Positions 57,503 to 64,000 of a stretch of DNA of 64,000 bases are shown here, one piece after another. A program made the translations under genes and the position numbers. Position 1 is the first letter of the stretch. Each line of letters starts with the position of its first letter. The notes under the pieces were generated by a model that did not search any database, was not told where the DNA came from, and was given only the letters and a program-made list of their open reading frames with translations. Origin of the DNA: Hydrogenophilus thiooxidans (GTDB lineage: Bacteria; Pseudomonadota; Gammaproteobacteria; Burkholderiales; Rhodocyclaceae). The stretch lies in contig NZ_JAHLSY010000004.1 in assembly GCF_019049855.1 (NCBI RefSeq), positions 62,001-126,000 of the forward strand, written 5' to 3'.

Positions 57503-59872
57503 CTATTCGGTTGTGGTGAAAGGGATTTCGCTCAGCGGCGGAGTGGGTTCGACGGCGCGCGGGCCGACGTTCGCTTCGGCAACGGTGAGCGCGGTCATAT
57601 TGACGATGCGTCGCACCGTCGAAGTCGCGGTGAGGATATGGACCGGTTTGGCAACACCCAGCAGCATCGGCCCGATTGCGATGCCGTTCCCAGCAGCGGT
57701 CTTGAGGAGATTGTACGCGATATTCGCGGCATCGATGTTCGGCAGGACCAACAGGTTGGCTTCGCCGGTTAGCGTCGAGCGCGGCATGAGTTCCGCGCGC
57801 ATCGTGGGGTCGAGCGCGATGTCGCCGTGCATTTCCCCGTCGACCTCGAGCCACGGCGCGATCTCGCGCAAGATTGTGAGGGCATTGCGCATTTTCACGG
57901 CGCTTGCGGCATCCGACGAACCAAAATTGGAGTGGGAAAGGAGCGCCGCTTTGGGGGTGATGCCGAAACGCATCATCTTGCGCGCGGCCATGCGGGTGAT
58001 TTCCGCGATCTGCTCCGCGGTGGGGTCATTGTTGATGTGGGTATCGACCAAAAAGAGCTGGCGGTTGGGCAACAAAAGCGCGTTCATCGCGGCGTAGCAG
58101 GTGGCGCCGGGGCGTTTGCCGATCACCTGATCGATGTAGTTGAGGTGCATCGTGGGCACACCCCACGTACCGCAGATGAGGCCATGGACTTCCCAATGGC
58201 GAAGAAGCATCGCGCCAATGAGCGTATGCCGTCGCCGCATTTCGATCTTCGCCAGTTGAGGTGTGACGCCGCGCCGCTCCATGATCTGGTGGTACTCTTG
58301 CCAGAGTGCGCGATAGCGCGGATCGTTTTCGACGTTCACCACTTCGTAGTCGACCCCTTCGCGCAGGCGCAGACCGAAGCGTTCGATCCGCTGGGCGATC
58401 ACTGCGGGGCGGCCGATGAGCACCGGTCGCGCAATGCCTTCGTCGACCACCACTTGCGCTGCGCGCAGCACGCGCTCCTCTTCGCCTTCGGCGTAGGCAA
58501 TCTTCTTGAATTTCGCGCGTTTCGCGATCGCATAGACCGGTTTCATCAAGGTGCCGGAGGCATAGACGAAGTTCTGGAGCCGTTCGCGATAGGCGTCGAA
58601 ATCGTCGATTGGGCGCGTCGCGACGCCGCTTGCGATCGCAGCTTGCGCGACCGCCGGGGCGATGGTGAGCATCAAACGGGGGTCGAACGGTTTGGGGATG
58701 AGGTAGTCGGGGCCAAAACGGAGCTTTTCCCCCGCGTAGGCGGCGGCGACCACTTCGTTCTCTTCGGCTTGCGCGAGTGTCGCGATCGCTTGCACCGCCG
58801 CGATCTCCATTTCGTCGGTGATCGTGGTCGCGCCCACATCGAGTGCGCCGCGGAAGAGGTAGGGAAAGCAGAGGACATTATTGACCTGGTTGGGATAGTC
58901 GCTACGGCCGGTGGCGAGAATCGCGTCCGGTCGAACCGCTTTCGCGGCTTCCGGCAGGATTTCTGGGGTTGGGTTGGCCAGCGCGAAGATGATCGGTTTT
59001 TCCGCCATCTTCGCCACCATCTCGGGCTTGAGGACGCCACCTGCGGAAAGCCCCAGGAAAATGTCGGCCCCTTCGATGACTTCGGCAAGGGTGCGCGCCA
59101 CGGTTTTTTGGGCGAACTGCGCTTTATCGGGGTCCATCAGTTCGGTACGGCCTTCATAGACCACGCCTGCGATGTCGGTTACCCAGATGTTGGCTTTCGG
59201 AAGACCCAGTTTGACGAGCAGGTTGAGGCACGCAAGCGCCGCAGCGCCCGCCCCGGCAGTGACCAATTTGACCTGGTCGATCGACTTGCCCGTCAGGGTG
59301 AGTGCGTTCAACAGCGCCGCCGCGACGACGATCGCGGTACCGTGCTGGTCGTCGTGAAAGACAGGGATTTTCAGACGTTCGCGCAACCTACGTTCGACGA
59401 GGAAGCAGTCCGGAGCTTTGATGTCTTCGAGGTTGATCCCCCCGAAAGACGGTTCCAGCGCGGCGATGACTTCGACCAATTTTTCCGGGTCTTTTTCGTT
59501 GATTTCGAGATCGATCGCGTCGATGCCGGCAAATTTTTTGAACAGGACCGCTTTGCCCTCCATCACTGGTTTCGCGGCAAGCGGCCCGATCTCCCCGAGT
59601 CCCAGGACCGCGGTGCCGTTGGTGATGATCGCAACGAGGTTGCTGCGGTTGGTGTAGCGGGCGGCGGCGCTCGGGTCTTCGACGATCGCTTCGCACGGCG
59701 CGGCGACGCCGGGTGAATAGGCGAGCGCGAGATCGCGCTGGTTCGACAGCGCTTTGGTGGGGACGATGGCCCATTTTCCGGGGGTGGGATGTTCGTGGTA
59801 GTCGAGCGCAGCGCGCTTCAATTCCTCACGCGCTTGCTGCACGGCTTCGGGGCCTGTGGTCGATTGCGTCAC
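57503..59872 (-). CDS. maeB: NADP-dependent malic enzyme with phosphotransacetylase-like domain
   Basis: A 789-residue fusion. The N-terminal malic enzyme (about 1-430) converts malate to pyruvate and CO2: [48 protein letters not shown], and [13 protein letters not shown]. The C-terminal part (about 440-775) is a phosphate acetyltransferase-like domain that is thought to bind acetyl-CoA as a regulator rather than catalyse. Start is GTG with AGGGAG seven bases upstream. Length is normal for MaeB. It ends ten bases before trxB begins on the same strand. Confidence 0.94.
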   Translation of the reverse strand: MTQSTTGPEAVQQAREELKRAALDYHEHPTPGKWAIVPTKALSNQRDLALAYSPGVAAPCEAIVEDPSAAARYTNRSNLVAIITNGTAVLGLGEIGPLAAKPVMEGKAVLFKKFAGIDAIDLEINEKDPEKLVEVIAALEPSFGGINLEDIKAPDCFLVERRLRERLKIPVFHDDQHGTAIVVAAALLNALTLTGKSIDQVKLVTAGAGAAALACLNLLVKLGLPKANIWVTDIAGVVYEGRTELMDPDKAQFAQKTVARTLAEVIEGADIFLGLSAGGVLKPEMVAKMAEKPIIFALANPTPEILPEAAKAVRPDAILATGRSDYPNQVNNVLCFPYLFRGALDVGATTITDEMEIAAVQAIATLAQAEENEVVAAAYAGEKLRFGPDYLIPKPFDPRLMLTIAPAVAQAAIASGVATRPIDDFDAYRERLQNFVYASGTLMKPVYAIAKRAKFKKIAYAEGEEERVLRAAQVVVDEGIARPVLIGRPAVIAQRIERFGLRLREGVDYEVVNVENDPRYRALWQEYHQIMERRGVTPQLAKIEMRRRHTLIGAMLLRHWEVHGLICGTWGVPTMHLNYIDQVIGKRPGATCYAAMNALLLPNRQLFLVDTHINNDPTAEQIAEITRMAARKMMRFGITPKAALLSHSNFGSSDAASAVKMRNALTILREIAPWLEVDGEMHGDIALDPTMRAELMPRSTLTGEANLLVLPNIDAANIAYNLLKTAAGNGIAIGPMLLGVAKPVHILTATSTVRRIVNMTALTVAEANVGPRAVEPTPPLSEIPFTTTE

Positions 59873-59972
59873 AATGTCACTCCCTGAGTTCGGAAGGTGG
59901 CGAAACGAGCGATTTTAGTACGAGCGGTTTGGCTGTGTGCGGTTGAGAAAGTTCGTACTCGATTGCGCTCGG

Positions 59973-59978
59973 TATAAT
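59973..59978 (+). promoter_or_regulatory. -10 element before ftsK
   Basis: A perfect TATAAT about 40 bases before the chosen ftsK start, with only a weak -35 (TTCGTA, 15-base spacer). It argues against the more upstream in-frame ftsK starts. Confidence 0.55.
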
Positions 59979-60014
59979 AGCCTGTTGTTGTGCGATCGAC
60001 GAAATGGCGCGGTT

Positions 60015-62573
60015 TTGACGAAGAGACGTTTCGCCCGCTTGCTCCATGAGGGGAGTTGGCTGCTTTTGGCAGCGGTGGGCGCCTATTTTGCGCTCGTTCT
60101 GCTCGGGTACCATCCGGAAGATCCAGGGTGGTCGAAAAGCGGGACGGCGCTCACGGTCCAGAATCCGGGCGGGCGGCTCGGTGCCTGGATTGCCGATCTG
60201 TGGTTTTTCACCTTCGGTTGGTCGGCGCTGTGGTGGATCGGGCTCTTCGTCCGTGGCGTGGTGGGGTGGTGGCGCGCTTTTACCCATCGTGCGCTGGAAA
60301 AGGGCGACGCGCATCTGGACGGTTCGTTAGCTGACTGGTGGCATTGGCGATGGTCGTGGGCAGGTACCACACTGGGTTTCCTGCTGTTGCAGGTGAGTTC
60401 CAGTGCGCTGGAATTTTTGCGCTTTCACCGTTTTGGCGACAGCCTGCCGCAAGGGGCGGGGGGGGCGCTTGGGCACGCACTGGGTCAATTCGTTGCGTTG
60501 CGGTTGGGGTTTGTGGGCGGAACGTTGCTTTTGCTGGCGCTTTTTCTGGTCGGGTTTAGCCTAACCTGGGGGGTGAGTTGGGGCGAAGTCACGGAAGCCA
60601 TCGGGCGGTGGCTGGAGGCGCATTGGCGCCGGTGGCAGGAGGGCAGAACGGGGCGGGCAGAGGCCTCCTCGACGGTGGCGCGGATGGGTATCCCCAATCT
60701 GCGGGGGGTGTGGCGACAAGGGGTTCATCACCTGCACCAGGCAGTTTTGGGGGCGGCTCGTGCGCTGCACGCATTGGGGTGGCGCCTTATGCAGCGCGCC
60801 AAACGATTGGCACAACCGCCGACGGCGTTTGGGCCGATCGAGGAGCCGCGCTGGGCGGCGGCGTCCTCGCTCGACGCCTCCGGTGCGGACGAGGTGTCGG
60901 ACGTTGTTGCACCGTTGCCGACGGGTGGCGATGAGCCGGATCGCACGGAACCCGAAGCCGTCGTGAAGCCGGAAATGCCCACCGCATCGGTTGCGTCCCA
61001 AACGCCCGTTGCTTCGGAGCGGATTCCGGCTGAAGTCCACCCGCCCCGCGTTCAGGGGGCAGTGGAAAAAGGGGCACGCCTGGCGCCGAAACCGGGGGAT
61101 TCCCCCATTCCGCCGCTTGCGCTCCTTGACCAGCCAAAGCCGCAACCCAACTCGGTGACGCCAGAGCAGATCGCAAAGACCTCGCAGCTGATCGAGGCGA
61201 AATTGGCGGAATTCGGGGTGCGCGTCACGGTGGTGGGCGCAATCCCGGGTCCTGTGGTGACGCGCTACGAGATCGAGCCGGCCACTGGGGTGAAAGGGGC
61301 ACAGATCGTCAATTTGGCGAAGGATTTGGCGCGCGCGCTTTCGCTGGTTTCGATTCGCGTGGTCGAGATCGTTCCCGGCAAGAGCTGTATGGCGCTCGAG
61401 GTTCCGAACCCTACGCGGCAGATCGTGCGGTTGCGGGAAGTGCTCGATGCTTCGGTCTATCGCAATGCCAAATCGCCTCTGACGGTGTGTCTGGGCAAAG
61501 ATATCGGCGGTGCGCCGGTGGTGGCCGATCTGGCGAAGATGCCCCACCTCCTTGTAGCCGGAACGACCGGTTCCGGCAAATCGGTTGGGGTCAATGCGAT
61601 GATCTTGTCGCTGCTTTACAAATCGGGACCCGACGCGGTGCGGTTGATCATGATCGACCCGAAAATGCTCGAATTGTCGATCTACGAAGGAATTCCGCAC
61701 CTTCTGGCGCCGGTGGTGACCGACATGCGGTTGGCGGCGCAGGCGCTCAACTGGTGTGTCGGTGAGATGGAGCGGCGCTATAAGCTGATGGCGGCGTTGG
61801 GCGTGCGCAACATCGCTGGGTTCAACGCGCTCATTACCGAAGCGGCCGCAAAGAAGGAGTACGTCCCTAACCCCTTCTCGCTTTCGCCGGAGCATCCCGA
61901 GCCGCTCGAGAAGCTGCCGTATATCGTGGTCATCGTCGATGAATTCGCCGATTTGATGATGGTAGCGGGAAAGAAGATCGAGGAGCTGATCGCTCGCTTG
62001 GCGCAAAAGGCGCGCGCCGCGGGGATTCACCTGATCCTTGCGACGCAGCGTCCCTCGGTCGATGTGATCACGGGTCTGATCAAAGCGAACATCCCCACTC
62101 GGATTGCGTTTCAAGTCTCCTCCAAGGTCGATTCCCGAACGATCCTCGACCAGATGGGCGCAGAGGCGCTTCTTGGGATGGGCGATATGCTCTTTCTGGC
62201 ACCCGGGATGGGGACACCGCAGCGGGTGCATGGGGCGTTCGTCGCCGACGACGAGGTGCATCGCGTGGTGAATTACCTCAAGCCCTTCGGGCCGCCGGAG
62301 TATGTCGACGCGATCACTGCCGATGACGACGACGCGCCAGGGTCGGAGTGGAGCGATGGCGCGGGGGATGCCGAGCGCGATCCCCTTTATGATCAGGCGG
62401 TCGAGATCGTCTTGCGGACGCGGCGTCCTTCGATCTCGCTGGTGCAGCGCCATCTGCGCATCGGCTATAACCGGGCGGCGCGCCTCATAGAGGCGATGGA
62501 GCAGGCGGGTTTGGTTTCGCCGCCAGAGGCGAATGGCAACCGCAAAGTGTTGGTACCGGAGCAAAACGGATGA
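60015..62573 (+). CDS. ftsK: DNA translocase FtsK
   Basis: An 852-residue translocase (from this start) that pumps the chromosome terminus through the septum and activates XerCD. The N-terminal region has four membrane helices (about 15-190), then a Pro/Ala-rich linker (about 260-365), the alpha/beta motor with Walker [13 protein letters not shown] and Walker [14 protein letters not shown], and a gamma winged-helix domain ([22 protein letters not shown]) that reads KOPS sites. No ATG fits: the start is probably TTG at 60015, just before TKRRF and after a TATAAT; exact start is uncertain. Shorter linker than E. coli FtsK, as in many betaproteobacteria. Confidence 0.92.
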   Translation: MTKRRFARLLHEGSWLLLAAVGAYFALVLLGYHPEDPGWSKSGTALTVQNPGGRLGAWIADLWFFTFGWSALWWIGLFVRGVVGWWRAFTHRALEKGDAHLDGSLADWWHWRWSWAGTTLGFLLLQVSSSALEFLRFHRFGDSLPQGAGGALGHALGQFVALRLGFVGGTLLLLALFLVGFSLTWGVSWGEVTEAIGRWLEAHWRRWQEGRTGRAEASSTVARMGIPNLRGVWRQGVHHLHQAVLGAARALHALGWRLMQRAKRLAQPPTAFGPIEEPRWAAASSLDASGADEVSDVVAPLPTGGDEPDRTEPEAVVKPEMPTASVASQTPVASERIPAEVHPPRVQGAVEKGARLAPKPGDSPIPPLALLDQPKPQPNSVTPEQIAKTSQLIEAKLAEFGVRVTVVGAIPGPVVTRYEIEPATGVKGAQIVNLAKDLARALSLVSIRVVEIVPGKSCMALEVPNPTRQIVRLREVLDASVYRNAKSPLTVCLGKDIGGAPVVADLAKMPHLLVAGTTGSGKSVGVNAMILSLLYKSGPDAVRLIMIDPKMLELSIYEGIPHLLAPVVTDMRLAAQALNWCVGEMERRYKLMAALGVRNIAGFNALITEAAAKKEYVPNPFSLSPEHPEPLEKLPYIVVIVDEFADLMMVAGKKIEELIARLAQKARAAGIHLILATQRPSVDVITGLIKANIPTRIAFQVSSKVDSRTILDQMGAEALLGMGDMLFLAPGMGTPQRVHGAFVADDEVHRVVNYLKPFGPPEYVDAITADDDDAPGSEWSDGAGDAERDPLYDQAVEIVLRTRRPSISLVQRHLRIGYNRAARLIEAMEQAGLVSPPEANGNRKVLVPEQNG

Positions 62574-63268
62574 AGGCGTGTGGCGCAAAACGGTTTTTGA
62601 GGGGGTGGGTTGCGTTGCTTCTCTTTTCATTCGTGCTCATACCCCTAAGTGAGGCGCAATCGGCAGCGGACGAGCAGACGCAAAAGGCGTGGGCAACGCT
62701 CATCGCTTGGGGAGAAGGGGTTACCTCTGCAGAGGGGGTGTTTCGCCAGATCGAGCGCCGGAGTGACGGGCGGCGGCGGGAGTTGGAAGGGGTATTCGCA
62801 TTCGTCAAACCGTTACGTTTTCGTTGGACGATCGAGCGCCCTTTCGTGCAGGTGACCGTGAGTGACGGCACGACCCTCACCGTATGGGATCCAGAACTTC
62901 GCCAAGCCACGGTGCAGCCACTCGATCCTGCTGCGTTACGCGCCGGGCCACTCGCTTTTTTTCTGGCACCCGAGACGCTGCCCGAGAGATTCACCTTGGA
63001 ACGTTTTACCCAAGCAGGCGGGGTGCTTCGCTGGTCGTTACGGGCGCGAACCGATGACGCGGTGGTACGCCGCGTCGAGGTCACCATCGCAGACGAGCGT
63101 CTGCGTGCGCTCACGATCGAAGACGCGTTGGGTCAGACGAGCGAATTGCTGTTTACCCGCTTCGAACGCACAATGCCGCAACCGGAAGCGTTCCAACTCA
63201 CGTTGCCTCCGGACGCCGTCGTGTTGCGCACCCCGCAGGGTGCTGCTGCTGCGGAGACGCCGCGGTGA
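62570..63268 (+). CDS. lolA: Outer-membrane lipoprotein carrier protein LolA
   Basis: A 232-residue periplasmic chaperone that carries lipoproteins from LolCDE to LolB. Signal peptide about 1-30 ([14 protein letters not shown]). The mature part has [35 protein letters not shown] and the beta-strand pattern of LolA. It overlaps the ftsK stop by four bases (ATGA) and the rarA start by four (GTGA), the widely conserved ftsK-lolA-rarA order. Confidence 0.92.
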   Translation: MKACGAKRFLRGWVALLLFSFVLIPLSEAQSAADEQTQKAWATLIAWGEGVTSAEGVFRQIERRSDGRRRELEGVFAFVKPLRFRWTIERPFVQVTVSDGTTLTVWDPELRQATVQPLDPAALRAGPLAFFLAPETLPERFTLERFTQAGGVLRWSLRARTDDAVVRRVEVTIADERLRALTIEDALGQTSELLFTRFERTMPQPEAFQLTLPPDAVVLRTPQGAAAAETPR

Positions 63269-64000
63269 GCCGTGCGACAACGCCCTCCATCCAACCCGTT
63301 CCGTTGGCGGAACGGATGCGGCCGCAGCGGCTCGAGGATGTGGTGGGACAGTCCCATCTCGTGGGGCCTGGAAAACCGCTCACGCTTGCTGCCACGCGCC
63401 GACAGCTCTTTTCCATGCTCTTCTGGGGGCCGCCCGGCGTGGGCAAAACGACCCTTGCGCAGTTGGTGGCACGCAGTTGCGACGCGCAGTTCATTGCCCT
63501 TTCCGCGGTGACCGCAGGGGTGAAAGAGCTGCGTGAAGTGGTGTCTTGTGCCGAAGCGGCGCGGCAGAGCGGGCAAGCCACGGTGCTCTTTCTCGACGAG
63601 ATCCACCGTTTCAACAAGGGGCAGCAAGACGCCCTGTTACCCCATGTCGAAAGTGGGGTGGTGACGCTGATCGGCGCAACGACAGAGAACCCCTCGTTCG
63701 AAGTCAATGCCGCGCTTCTGTCCCGCTTGACGGTTTTCCGGCTTGAACCCCTTTCGCCAGACGCATTGCGGCAGTTGCTCGACCGAGCGACGGCGCGCTT
63801 TCCAGACGAAGCGGTGGCGCTCGAAGATTCGGTGCGCGAGATGCTGGTTGCCCAGTCCGACGGCGACGCGCGGCGGCTTTTGAACGACTTGGCCTGGCTC
63901 TGGGCGGCCGCGAAAGCACACGGATACACCGTCATCGACAGCGAATTCGCGATCGCGACCCTGGGGGCGCGACTGCGTCGTTTCGACAAAGGTGGCGATG
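63265..64000 (+). CDS. rarA: Replication-associated recombination protein RarA (MgsA), N-terminal part
   Basis: The first 245 residues of an AAA+ ATPase; the gene runs off the window. It acts at stalled forks together with SSB. Visible are LAERMRPQRLEDVVGQSHLVG, Walker A GPPGVGKTTLAQLVA, FIALSAVTAGVKELREVV, Walker B LFLDEIHRFNKGQQDALLPHVE (in part: FLDEIHRFNKGQQ) and sensor 1 IGATTENPSFEVN. Start GTG at 63265 lies in the lolA stop. Family call is firm. Confidence 0.94.
   Translation, partial: MSRATTPSIQPVPLAERMRPQRLEDVVGQSHLVGPGKPLTLAATRRQLFSMLFWGPPGVGKTTLAQLVARSCDAQFIALSAVTAGVKELREVVSCAEAARQSGQATVLFLDEIHRFNKGQQDALLPHVESGVVTLIGATTENPSFEVNAALLSRLTVFRLEPLSPDALRQLLDRATARFPDEAVALEDSVREMLVAQSDGDARRLLNDLAWLWAAAKAHGYTVIDSEFAIATLGARLRRFDKGGD

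Noticed and set aside
57827-59716. A 629-codon open frame on the plus strand opposite maeB
   Set aside because: It is a high-GC antisense shadow; the minus-strand MaeB protein has clear family motifs along the full length and the plus frame shows none.

Overview
The window is a continuous piece of a high-GC (roughly 60-63 %) bacterial chromosome, densely coded. No phage, insertion sequence, CRISPR array or rRNA was found. Gene content and order point to a betaproteobacterium: sucA-sucB-lpdA, rplU-rpmA-obgE-proB, ftsK-lolA-rarA, a ccoNOQP-GH/ccoIS cbb3 oxidase locus with fnr and hemN, class I PHA synthase and phasin, ErpA and a DUF3149 peptide. The SHP/DHC/b561 cytochrome set and general protein style fit a respiratory genus such as Hydrogenophilus or Tepidiphilus; that genus-level guess is inference.

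Layout. 1-6.8 kb: end of the 2-oxoglutarate dehydrogenase genes, zapE and a DinG-type helicase. 6.8-9.3 kb: molybdenum cofactor operon (mobB-moeA-moaD-moaE). 9.4-12.7 kb: a phasin and, divergently, clpB behind a near-consensus sigma-32 promoter. 12.8-17.7 kb: vitamin B12 uptake; btuB-btuC-btuD follow a cobalamin riboswitch, and btuF converges on btuD through a palindrome that encodes both C-termini. 17.7-24.9 kb (minus strand): a flavoprotein/nitroreductase pair, rplU-rpmA-obgE-proB, a UvrA-family ATPase and tRNA-Lys. 25.0-26.0 kb: rppH and an OsmC protein. 26.0-30.8 kb: a candidate small RNA with anti-Shine-Dalgarno motifs, then a Cpx-like envelope-stress module (LTXXQ periplasmic protein, response regulator, kinase, ArnT/PMT-like membrane transferase).

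30.8-35.7 kb: an SHP cytochrome, diheme cytochrome c and cytochrome b561 operon, divergent from a PepSY protein, response regulator and kinase, and followed by an unrecognised acidic-loop protein. All three promoter regions carry the same ATTCA-N7-TTCA direct repeat, which ties them into one apparent regulon. 35.9-39.1 kb: rplM-rpsI, argC, erpA and a short-chain dehydrogenase. 39.2-53.1 kb: the microaerobic respiration region: copper ATPase ccoI, ccoS, an FNR-type promoter driving a short terminator-ended transcript (second candidate sRNA), ccoNOQP, ccoG, ccoH, a DUF3149 peptide, uspA, phaC, fnr, hemN and a DsbD/SafE-like membrane protein. 53.2-64 kb: ppa, nadE, glnB, an Smr protein, trxB, maeB, ftsK, lolA and the start of rarA.

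Three regulatory layers can be read directly. FNR boxes sit about 41 bp upstream of predicted starts before the candidate sRNA, ccoN and hemN, and fnr lies in the same region. The TTCA repeat links the SHP locus. A GTAAC-N5-GTAAC site lies between the LTXXQ gene and its likely two-component regulator. The two candidate sRNAs and the TTCA-box locus with its orphan protein are the least explained parts of the window.
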